Shown: in pieces, positions 1 to 5,331 of the stretch
Layout of the letters: the number at the start of each line of letters is the position of its first letter
Numbering within the stretch: position 1 is the stretch's first letter
NCBI GenBank assembly: GCA_030950875.1
Contig: JAUZQS010000098.1
Span: 1-5,331 of the forward strand
Direction of reading: 5' to 3'
Length of the DNA stretch: 5,331 nucleotides
From: Mariprofundaceae bacterium
Lineage (GTDB): Bacteria > Pseudomonadota > Zetaproteobacteria > Mariprofundales > Mariprofundaceae
The notes under the pieces: model-generated
Told to the model about the DNA's origin: nothing
The model's database searches: none
The model's input: only the letters and a program-made list of their open reading frames with translations
Translations under genes and position numbers: made by a program

Positions 1-1
1 T

Positions 2-835
2 AAAATTCATCAGTTCGCATCGACACAAGGCATTAGTCTGGATGAAAGCATCAATATTATTGATCCTTCACTTATTCGCGATCGTTATATTGAGCCGATG
101 GTGGCATTGCGTCAGCACAAAGGCTTAACGCGCCAAGTGGCGGAAGATCAACTCCAAGATAATGTTGTATTGGGCACCATGATGCTCACCATGGGGGAAG
201 TTGATGGCCTCGTTTCAGGTGCCACGCATACGACAAGCAATACCGTTCGACCAGCACTGCAGTTGATTGGCACAAGTGAATCAGCCACATTGGTTTCTTC
301 CATTTTCTTTATGTGCCTACCTGATCAAGTGGTGGTATATGGAGACTGTGCTATCAATCCAGATCCAGATGCAAAACAACTGGCCGATATTGCCATTCAA
401 AGTGCTGATTCCGCCAAATTATTTGGTATGGAACCCCGTATCGCCATGATCAGTTATAGTACGGGGGATTCAGGCTCTGGCCTTGATGTAGAAAAAGTTC
501 GACAGGCTACAAAATTGGTTCAGCAACAACGACCTGATCTGATTGTTGATGGGCCCCTTCAATATGATGCCGCCACGATTGCCACTGTTGGTAAAAGCAA
601 GGCTCCCAAAAGCCCCGTTGCTGGGCAGGCCAATGTATTTATATTTCCAGATCTAAATACAGGAAACACAACCTATAAAGCAGTACAACGGAGTGCTAGA
701 GTTGTAAGCATTGGGCCAATGTTGCAAGGTTTAAAATTGCCAGTAAATGATTTATCACGCGGTGCAAGCGTTGAAGATATCGTTTATACAATTGCACTCA
801 CATGTATTCAAGCCGAACCAATTATAACTGTCTAG
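2..835 (+). CDS. pta: Phosphate acetyltransferase, C-terminal catalytic part (5' end outside the window)
   Basis: Pta interconverts acetyl-CoA plus phosphate and acetyl phosphate plus CoA in the cytoplasm, as half of the Pta-AckA acetate pathway. The frame is open from base 2, well before the first ATG at 98, and the 32 codons upstream of that ATG already read as Pta ([14 protein letters not shown]), so 98 is not the real start. The 277 visible residues cover most of the PTA_PTB domain. Conserved blocks are [15 protein letters not shown] at fragment residues 50-62, SGATHTT at 72-78, [12 protein letters not shown] at 113-124, [10 protein letters not shown] at 151-160, DGPLQYDAA at 183-191, [18 protein letters not shown] at 215-232 and NDLSRGAS at 249-256, which holds the Ser-Arg pair (252/253) known to be needed for catalysis in the family. 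By recall the match to E. coli Pta is close over the whole stretch. Full-length relatives of about 700 residues carry N-terminal BioD/DRTGG domains, which would lie upstream if present. The C-terminus ends normally. Confidence 0.97.
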   Translation, partial: KIHQFASTQGISLDESINIIDPSLIRDRYIEPMVALRQHKGLTRQVAEDQLQDNVVLGTMMLTMGEVDGLVSGATHTTSNTVRPALQLIGTSESATLVSSIFFMCLPDQVVVYGDCAINPDPDAKQLADIAIQSADSAKLFGMEPRIAMISYSTGDSGSGLDVEKVRQATKLVQQQRPDLIVDGPLQYDAATIATVGKSKAPKSPVAGQANVFIFPDLNTGNTTYKAVQRSARVVSIGPMLQGLKLPVNDLSRGASVEDIVYTIALTCIQAEPIITV

Positions 836-911
836 GCGTCTACTAATAGGAAATCTGGCGTTTTAATCGCTACTATGCAATAATCCGTAAGCGTCGTTAA
901 ACTATGTTATT

Positions 912-917
912 AGGGAG
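912..917 (+). promoter_or_regulatory. Ribosome binding site that fixes the start of the diiron protein
   Basis: AGGGAG lies 7 nt before the ATG at 925. An in-frame ATG at 904 sits upstream of this element and has no Shine-Dalgarno-like sequence before it, so translation most likely begins at 925. Confidence 0.8.
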
Positions 918-924
918 ATTTTAC

Positions 925-1731
925 ATGTCTCAAGGTCTATTAAAAACAATTGACAATCGCTCGTTAAATGCCGATGACATTATCCCACTCTATGAATCTG
1001 ATACACATAGTATCTACTGGATCGGTAGCGTGGAAAAATCTGAAGAACCTGAAGAAATTGAATGTAACAGTTATTTACTGGTTGATTGTGGTGAAGCTTA
1101 TATTTTTGAGCCTGGCGGACTTTCCCATTTCCAAGGAGCCTTTGATAAAGTATGTCAAAAAATATCACCCTTTGAAATATCTCATATTTTTATGAGCCAT
1201 CAGGATCCTGATGTATGCGCATCATTACCTTCATGGTTACAATTTAACCCCGATATAAACATTGTGTGTTCACATTTATGGCAACGTTTTCTTCCTCATT
1301 ATATGGTTTATCATGCACAGTATCTTGCTATGCCCGATGAAGGCATGACTATAAATTTAAAAAGTGGTGGTAAACTGCACTGTATTTCTGCCCCTTATTT
1401 GCATTCACCAGGCAATATGGTGGTGTTTGATAGCATTAGTGGCTTTATGTTTTCGGGTGATATTGGTGCAGCTTCTCAAAAAAGTAACGCTTTCAAACTG
1501 GTTATTGAAGACTGGTCAGAACATATCAAATCCATGACAGGGTTTCATCAACGCTATATGGGCAGCACAAAAGCAGCCGCTGCATTTACAGCAAGTATCA
1601 GTCATTTGCCCATTCAAGCCATGCTTCCCCAACACGGACAAATATTTCGCCATACTGAAGTACAAGCCTTTCTTGATTGGTTTTCCACGTTACCTTGTGG
1701 TGTTGATTTTCTTTATCCCGATAAAGAATAG
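925..1731 (+). CDS. Stand-alone flavodiiron-type / ODP-like metallo-beta-lactamase-fold diiron protein
   Basis: This 268-residue protein is a single metallo-beta-lactamase-fold domain of the flavodiiron/ODP (oxygen-binding diiron protein) type. Candidate metal ligands are H92, D94 and D96 (SHQDPDV), H160 (YLHSPGN), D179 (FSGDIGA) and H237 (PQHGQ). Their spacing closely follows the flavodiiron set H79/E81/D83/H146/D165/H226 of Desulfovibrio rubredoxin:oxygen oxidoreductase as I recall it. The glutamate is replaced by Asp94, and no His follows D96. There is no C-terminal flavodoxin (FMN) domain: the protein ends about 30 residues after H237. It therefore lacks the built-in electron donor of NO/O2 reductases. 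ODP relatives have been described as O2/Fe(II) sensors in chemotaxis, so a sensing role, or reduction through a separate partner, is possible. No signal peptide or membrane segment is visible, so it should be cytoplasmic. It lies 89 bp after pta on the same strand and may have its own promoter, although I see no convincing -35/-10 pair. Hydrolase activity is a less likely alternative. Confidence 0.85.
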   Translation: MSQGLLKTIDNRSLNADDIIPLYESDTHSIYWIGSVEKSEEPEEIECNSYLLVDCGEAYIFEPGGLSHFQGAFDKVCQKISPFEISHIFMSHQDPDVCASLPSWLQFNPDINIVCSHLWQRFLPHYMVYHAQYLAMPDEGMTINLKSGGKLHCISAPYLHSPGNMVVFDSISGFMFSGDIGAASQKSNAFKLVIEDWSEHIKSMTGFHQRYMGSTKAAAAFTASISHLPIQAMLPQHGQIFRHTEVQAFLDWFSTLPCGVDFLYPDKE

Positions 1732-1749
1732 ATGCCATTCTTCAGAACA

Positions 1750-2823
1750 TTACACTTGAACAACCGTAAATTTCTCTTTAATTTCTTGGATGATTCCACG
1801 CTGTAAACTAGCAACTTCCTGTTGCAAATTTCGCTGCAAATGCGCTTGCGGCATTAACTCAAGGCATAAAACAACTTCTTGTTCATGCAGACGAATATGC
1901 CGCACCCATGCACAACCCTTCACCTCTTTCTTTTGCAGAAGAAAACAAATATCCACAATCTCATTGACTTCAAATGTAATGTCTTTGACTTCAGGCATGC
2001 TGATATCCATATGTTTTAATGATAAATCCAGCACCTTGCCTTTGCCTACCGTCTTTTTATTTCGATATAATTGAATCGCCATCGTTTCAATCGGCTCAAG
2101 CCTAAAGTATTTACGTTTTTTGATTGTTGATAGGGATTTCACAAGAAAGCTAACTTTTTCGCCTTGTTCACGCTTAACTTGCAACTGAATCAATACTTCA
2201 TCTTCACTATCAGGTGTCAGTACAAATTCATTTTTTTGCATCGCTAAAACACGCCCCAATGCTGCCGAACTGTGTACTGTAATCATCGGCTGATCTACAG
2301 CCTCAACACACTCAATATCTGCCATCACTTGCACAGGCAAGCCCTTGTAGTAATTCAATAATTTTATTTTATCCTGCTGCCTCCAAATTTGCATAGAAAC
2401 ATTTAAAATATGCTTTTTTTGTTCTACCTTTAAATCATGATGAAGTGCCTCAACACGATTCGACCAAAGCTTCTCTCCGACTTGGACAATGCTCGAAGCA
2501 ATATAATTAAAATGCTCTACCATTTCCTTTAAAGCTTGAATTTGTTTATCTGGAGAATCTTTGAAAATAACTGGCATTTGTTGCTCTAATATAAGCAACT
2601 GGCACTTCATCAAAGCATGCGTCAAATCACTGGGAAGCACATCGCCTTGAATCATATCATTGATCAATTCTGATAATGAGTGACGCGTTGTTACACCAAC
2701 AATATAACTTGCTAGCTCGGCTACATTATCATGCTGCTGAGGAAGAATTTCATGACGCAATATCTCACAACACTGTTTTACAAGTGCCGCATGATCAATT
2801 TTCATCGTGACTGCTAACTGCAT
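1750..2823 (-). CDS. YcgR-like PilZ-domain protein (probable c-di-GMP effector)
   Basis: This 357-residue soluble protein has three parts. Residues 1-155 are mostly helical, with a likely coiled coil near 125-155, and I do not recognise the family. Residues about 158-236 (YYKGLPVQVMADI onward) look like the split-barrel PilZN/YcgR N-terminal domain that precedes PilZ in flagellar-brake proteins. Residues about 237-330 are a PilZ domain, followed by a terminal helix (about 328-350). The first c-di-GMP motif RxxxR is intact (RKYFR, R237 and R241). The second, [D/N]xSxxG, reads D266-L-S268-L-K-H271, with the final Gly replaced by His, so binding could be weaker or altered. By family analogy it would act on motility, polysaccharide or adhesion; no target is shown. 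It is convergent with the diiron gene (18 bp between stops). ATG 2823 is the first possible start, and a second in-frame ATG (2805, Met7, then KIDHAALVK) is equally plausible because neither has a clear Shine-Dalgarno sequence. Confidence 0.8.
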   Translation of the reverse strand: MQLAVTMKIDHAALVKQCCEILRHEILPQQHDNVAELASYIVGVTTRHSLSELINDMIQGDVLPSDLTHALMKCQLLILEQQMPVIFKDSPDKQIQALKEMVEHFNYIASSIVQVGEKLWSNRVEALHHDLKVEQKKHILNVSMQIWRQQDKIKLLNYYKGLPVQVMADIECVEAVDQPMITVHSSAALGRVLAMQKNEFVLTPDSEDEVLIQLQVKREQGEKVSFLVKSLSTIKKRKYFRLEPIETMAIQLYRNKKTVGKGKVLDLSLKHMDISMPEVKDITFEVNEIVDICFLLQKKEVKGCAWVRHIRLHEQEVVLCLELMPQAHLQRNLQQEVASLQRGIIQEIKEKFTVVQV

Positions 2824-2844
2824 ATCGAAAGATTAATGAATATG

Positions 2845-2856
2845 CACGTCCACGTC
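2845..2856. repeat. Short tandem CACGTC repeat within a TATGCA direct repeat
   Basis: CACGTC occurs twice in tandem (2845-2850 and 2851-2856). Around it TATGCA occurs at 2841-2846 and again at 2857-2862, 16 bp apart, with the similarity continuing into TATGCACGT versus TATGCAAGT. It lies in the spacer between the divergent PilZ and radical SAM genes, just upstream of the PilZ start, so it could be a regulator site. This is seen in sequence only and may be chance. Confidence 0.3.
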
Positions 2857-2897
2857 TATGCAAGTATCTGTCAATAGCACTTAAAAACTAAAGCCTT

Positions 2898-2912
2898 TGA
2901 AGACAATCTTCA
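2898..2912. promoter_or_regulatory. Inverted repeat TGAAGA-CAA-TCTTCA in the divergent spacer
   Basis: Two perfect 6-bp arms are separated by 3 bp, about 54 bp upstream of the radical SAM start and about 75 bp upstream of the PilZ start. No T-run follows on either strand, so it is not an intrinsic terminator; an operator-like site is possible. A perfect TTGACA on the minus strand (2874-2869) lies nearby, but it has no good -10 partner at normal spacing. Confidence 0.3.
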
Positions 2913-2965
2913 TCCAATAAAAAATCCACAGATGCATTTATTCGACATCAACTTAGCTTGCAGCC

Positions 2966-4477
2966 GTGAAGAAGATTATCCTAACCACTCTGAATGCCCG
3001 TTATTCTCATACTTCTATTGGGCTACGCTATCTTTTTGCCAACCTAAAAGAACTACAAAGTGAAGCGGCTATTATTGAGTTTACTATCAACGACAATGTG
3101 CAAGACATTGCCGAACAACTATTGGCACAGCAGCTTCGTATTGTTGGTATCGGTGTATATATATGGAACGTCACTCAAGTATCCCAGCTTATCCATACGA
3201 TAAAAAAGGTATCACCAGAAACTTGCATCATACTTGGCGGTCCTGAAGTCAGTTATGACCCCATGCGTGTGAATATGGATGCTGCTGATTATATTATTCG
3301 CGGTGAAGGCGAATTGGCATTTCACACGCTTTGCCAAGCCATCTTGGATGGGGAACAACCACCCGAGCGCATCATAGATGCAGGCACCGTTAGCCTTGAT
3401 GATATTGAGCTGCCTTACCGCTATTACAGCGATGAGGATGTCAAAAATCGTTATATTTACGTTGAAGCATCGCGCGGTTGCCCTTTCTCCTGCGAGTTTT
3501 GTTTATCTTCGATGGATAATCGTGTGCGAAACCTATTTATCGACCATTTATTGGAAGAGTTTGAACTATTGTGGCAACGCGGTGTGCGCAATTTCAAGTT
3601 TATTGACCGAACATTCAATCTAAATCCTAAAATCTCCAATCAAATATTGGACTTCTTCTTATCCAAAAATGAGGATTATTTTGCCCATTTTGAAGTTATT
3701 CCCGATCATTTTCCTGTCAGCATTCAACAGCGTATCAAGCAATTCAAACCTGCATCATTACAATTAGAAATCGGTATTCAAACACTCAACAACGAGGTTG
3801 CAACACGCATCCATCGCAAACTGAATATCGAAAAGATCAAAGAAAACATTGCTTTCTTAGAGCATGAAACCCATGCCCATATGCACTTGGATTTAATTGT
3901 TGGTCTACCAGGTGAAAATATCGAAAGTTTTGGTAAAGGTTTGAATCTACTATGCGCCCTTACTGACGCGGAAATACAAATTGGTATTTTAAAGAACCTC
4001 TCGGGAACCAGCCTATCACGGCACAATGAAACCTATGGCATGGTCTATTCCGATATACCACCATACGACATCATCAAAACCAATGATTTAAGCTTTGAAG
4101 AGATACAAAAAATGAAAAGGTTCGCTCGTTTTTGGAATTTATACAAAAATAGTGGTAATTTTAAACTTAGCTTACCACTTTTATGGCCAAAAGGGGATAT
4201 TTTCGAGAAGTTTTTTGTATTTTCTTTATGGATTTATCAACAGACAAACTCAACATGGCAAATATCTTTGGATCGCCTTGCTAAATTACTTTTCGACTAC
4301 CTTAACGACACAGGGCTAGCAGAGTCGCAACACATTGCAGATTGCTTGGTACAAGACTTAATGAAAATCGAAGGTCGTGTTCTGCCTGCTTTTTTGCGCC
4401 CCTATGTCCCGCACATACCTAAAACATCGAAAAATAGGGTTTCCGGTCATAACAAACGCCAGCTTCGCCATCTCTAA
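2966..4477 (+). CDS. B12-binding-type radical SAM protein with DUF4080-like C-terminus
   Basis: This is a 503-residue cytoplasmic radical SAM enzyme of unknown substrate. Residues 1-145 resemble a cobalamin-binding Rossmann domain: opening strand KIILTTLNARYSHTSIGLRYL, then GIGVYIWN (61-68), ILGGPEVS (89-96) and YIIRGEGE (109-116). The usual DxHxxG loop is not present; its place is taken by ARYSHTSIG with H15. Residues about 163-365 are the radical SAM barrel, with the [4Fe-4S] motif C172-x3-C176-x2-C179 (GCPFSCEFC), LQLEIGIQTLN (265-275) and HLDLIVGLPGE (307-317). Residues about 368-482 match in character the DUF4080 tail I recall on this subfamily. GTG is the start: an in-frame TAG at 2954 lies just upstream and no other start codon intervenes. 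No strong Shine-Dalgarno sequence is visible. It appears to be transcribed alone, divergently from the PilZ gene. Methyltransferase or other radical modification chemistry is possible, but the substrate cannot be told from this window. Confidence 0.88.
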   Translation: MKKIILTTLNARYSHTSIGLRYLFANLKELQSEAAIIEFTINDNVQDIAEQLLAQQLRIVGIGVYIWNVTQVSQLIHTIKKVSPETCIILGGPEVSYDPMRVNMDAADYIIRGEGELAFHTLCQAILDGEQPPERIIDAGTVSLDDIELPYRYYSDEDVKNRYIYVEASRGCPFSCEFCLSSMDNRVRNLFIDHLLEEFELLWQRGVRNFKFIDRTFNLNPKISNQILDFFLSKNEDYFAHFEVIPDHFPVSIQQRIKQFKPASLQLEIGIQTLNNEVATRIHRKLNIEKIKENIAFLEHETHAHMHLDLIVGLPGENIESFGKGLNLLCALTDAEIQIGILKNLSGTSLSRHNETYGMVYSDIPPYDIIKTNDLSFEEIQKMKRFARFWNLYKNSGNFKLSLPLLWPKGDIFEKFFVFSLWIYQQTNSTWQISLDRLAKLLFDYLNDTGLAESQHIADCLVQDLMKIEGRVLPAFLRPYVPHIPKTSKNRVSGHNKRQLRHL

Positions 4478-4582
4478 GTTCCCTATATCTTTTATCTCAT
4501 ACAAATTCATAGGTTAGTTTAAACACTCTTGTCAGATTTCTTCAAAAACCGCATGGACTTGAATCACTACAACTAACTATTT

Positions 4583-4597
4583 TTGAGATTATCTCAA
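4583..4597. promoter_or_regulatory. 15-bp near-perfect palindrome TTGAGAT-T-ATCTCAA
   Basis: Two perfect 7-bp arms surround a single central T. The symmetry is typical of a dimeric repressor operator; with a 1-nt centre it is a poor RNA hairpin, and no T-run follows. It lies about 106 bp after the radical SAM stop and about 300 bp before the KTSC start. No promoter with good spacing could be assigned to it, so the function is unknown. Confidence 0.35.
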
Positions 4598-4887
4598 GCC
4601 CATAATTTATCATTCCTGCATCAGAAAACACTCCTCAACTACTATCAACGAGCTAAAATCTAGAGAAATATACCTTACAGCTAGGCTTAACTGTAGATTA
4701 TCATAAAAGTTCCACCTTTCTGTGGCAATGTCCCACTTAAATGTGATGCCACATGCCCCATTGGTATGCCTAAAGCTAAAGGTAACTCCCTGCTGTGATC
4801 TTGCGAATGACTACTTTCGTCAAAAACAGTCATCCAAATATTGGACAATTGCGCTAAATCTGTCTATAAGTACAGAAACAACTCACT

Positions 4888-4891
4888 GGAG
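4888..4891 (+). promoter_or_regulatory. Ribosome binding site of the KTSC gene
   Basis: GGAG ends 5 nt before the ATG at 4897. It supports translation of this small gene and favours this ATG as its start. Confidence 0.65.
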
Positions 4892-4896
4892 ATCAT

Positions 4897-5055
4897 ATGA
4901 CTGAATGGGTAAATGTAAGATCTTCAGCGATAAGACGAATAGGGTATGATTTAGCCTCAAATAGAGTGTACATCGATTTTGAAAATAGTGCCCCTGTTTA
5001 TACCTTCTGCAGAGTGTCAGAAAGTGTCCAGCAAGCAATGTCACACGCGACATGA
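4897..5055 (+). CDS. Small KTSC-domain protein
   Basis: This 52-residue protein is almost entirely a KTSC domain, a small family named for its occurrence at the C-terminus of some lysyl-tRNA synthetases and common as free-standing mini-proteins of unknown function. The hallmark start is present: V7-R-S9-S10-A-I12-R-R-I15-G16-Y17-D18. It is followed by the strand R23-V-Y-I-D-F28, then the Y35-T-F-C-R-V aromatic strand and the V-S-E-S-V-QQAM helix. The usual ending (A-x-S-x-G-x-[FY]-[FL]-N-type, about 8-15 residues more) is cut short at SHAT and then TGA. A Shine-Dalgarno sequence is well placed. The next gene starts 9 nt after the stop in the same frame, suggesting co-transcription. No signal peptide or membrane segment is visible, so it should be cytoplasmic. 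Such proteins are frequent in accessory or phage-related DNA; nothing here proves that setting. Confidence 0.7.
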   Translation: MTEWVNVRSSAIRRIGYDLASNRVYIDFENSAPVYTFCRVSESVQQAMSHAT

Positions 5056-5064
5056 CCTTTTTCG

Positions 5065-5331
5065 ATGCCTACTAATTTACTGAACCACAACGTTAAAGAG
5101 CGTTTAAAGATAATTAAACTTACTGTAATACTGTGTATAATCGCTTTATTTGGAACTAGCTGTTCTGTCACTTCCACGGCTGTAAATGCTCTTGGGCAAG
5201 CTATGAATAATGCTATTGGCCAACCTAATCACTTATTATTCCAAGATGTTCTTCATATCTGCAAGCCAAAAATTAGAGATGTATCAGCATTTGAAGCTTA
5301 CGCATGGAAAAAAGTATCACGCCCACTTTTT
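5065..5331 (+). CDS. Probable lipoprotein, N-terminal part (cut by window end)
   Basis: Eighty-nine residues are visible and the frame is open to the window edge. The N-terminus looks like a type II (lipoprotein) signal: a charged segment with K11, R13, K15 and K18, a hydrophobic core about L19-F29 (LTVILCIIALF) and a lipobox-like GTSC ending at Cys33. Gly at -3 is unusual (Leu is typical), so an ordinary secreted or membrane-anchored protein is the alternative. The mature part begins CSVTSTAVNALGQAMNNAIG, then has a soluble segment with Trp81 and one Cys (C66). I do not recognise a family. There is no good Shine-Dalgarno sequence before the ATG; the gap to the KTSC stop is only 9 nt, so translational coupling could explain its expression. 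The 18-residue charged N-region is long, and the true start could differ, but no in-frame ATG, GTG or TTG lies between Met1 and the hydrophobic core. Confidence 0.55.
   Translation, partial: MPTNLLNHNVKERLKIIKLTVILCIIALFGTSCSVTSTAVNALGQAMNNAIGQPNHLLFQDVLHICKPKIRDVSAFEAYAWKKVSRPLF

Larger units (their letters stand above)
4478..4896. other. 419-bp stretch without a convincing gene
   Basis: Between the radical SAM stop and the KTSC gene I find no recognisable protein, tRNA or clear intrinsic terminator. Stops are frequent in all frames over 4478-4610. Over about 4611-4900 three short open stretches exist, none with good start signals. The first is a GTG-started 60-codon frame (4722-4904, +) with no Shine-Dalgarno sequence. 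The second is a Cys-rich 33-codon stretch without a start (4697-4795, +). The third is a roughly 66-codon open minus frame (4810-4610) with no early ATG. They could be remnants of a decayed gene or chance. Structure seen is the palindrome at 4583-4597 and weak inverted repeats around 4657-4699. Confidence 0.55.

Noticed and set aside
871..884. TACTAT / AATAAT as a -10 box for the diiron gene
   Set aside because: There is no matching -35 sequence at a normal distance, so a promoter cannot be assigned from sequence alone.
904..924. Upstream ATG at 904 as the start of the diiron protein
   Set aside because: It would place the strong AGGGAG ribosome binding site inside the coding region and has no ribosome binding site of its own.
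1732..1749. Bidirectional terminator between the convergent diiron and PilZ genes
   Set aside because: The 18-bp gap holds no hairpin with a T-run on either strand.
2869..2874. Perfect minus-strand TTGACA as a -35 box for the PilZ gene
   Set aside because: No acceptable -10 hexamer lies 16-18 nt downstream; the nearest AT-rich candidate is about 24 nt away.
4657..4699. Inverted repeats AATCTA/TAGATT (4657-4662, 4694-4699) and TACAG/CTGTA (4676-4680, 4691-4695)
   Set aside because: The two pairings overlap and exclude each other, the arms are short and AT-rich, and no T-run follows, so they do not form a terminator or a recognisable RNA element.
4697..4795. Cys-rich open stretch (CGNVPLKCDATCPIGMPKAK) on the plus strand
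   Set aside because: It is only 33 codons including the stop, has no upstream start codon before an in-frame stop at 4694, and matches no family I know. It could be a remnant or chance.
4610..4810. Open frame of about 66 codons on the minus strand, containing TNGACGITFKWDIATERWNF
   Set aside because: It has no usable start near its beginning (first ATG only three codons before the stop), and an open stretch of this length is not rare in AT-rich DNA when several frames are scanned.
4722..4904. 60-codon GTG-started frame on the plus strand that overlaps the KTSC start by 8 nt
   Set aside because: It has no Shine-Dalgarno sequence and no recognisable family, and the better-supported KTSC gene begins inside its end in another frame.

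Overview
The window looks like chromosomal DNA from an AT-rich proteobacterium (roughly 40% GC by eye). The best taxonomic clue is the first gene, a Pta C-terminal domain very close to the long enterobacterial type. The mix of a flavin-less diiron protein, a PilZ protein and a B12/radical-SAM protein would also suit a microaerophilic aquatic proteobacterium, for example a marine gamma- or zetaproteobacterium. That placement is a guess, since no 16S rRNA or other marker gene is present.

Layout. Bases 2-835 (+) hold the 3' part of pta (phosphate acetyltransferase), cut by the window edge. After 89 bp comes a stand-alone flavodiiron-type (ODP-like) metallo-beta-lactamase-fold protein (925-1731, +), whose start is fixed by a strong Shine-Dalgarno sequence. 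Only 18 bp separate its stop from the stop of a convergent gene (1750-2823, -) that encodes a YcgR-like protein with a C-terminal PilZ (c-di-GMP binding) domain. A 142-bp divergent spacer with short repeats leads to a GTG-started B12-binding-type radical SAM protein with a DUF4080-like tail (2966-4477, +).

From 4478 to 4896 there is about 420 bp of DNA with no convincing gene; a 15-bp near-perfect palindrome at 4583-4597 is its clearest structure. The last 435 bp hold two small genes: a 52-residue KTSC-domain protein (4897-5055) that is too short to appear in a 60-residue ORF list, and the start of a probable lipoprotein (5065 to the window end).

How the genes fit together. The three central genes could be read as sensing and signalling (O2, NO or iron at the diiron site; c-di-GMP at the PilZ domain), with pta as a source of acetyl phosphate. 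They lie in different orientations and nothing in the sequence links them in one circuit. The most unusual parts are the diiron protein with an H-x-D-x-D site and no flavin domain, the PilZ domain with a degenerate second motif, and the gene-poor tail carrying the mini-KTSC gene. I do not see a clear, self-contained new system in this window.
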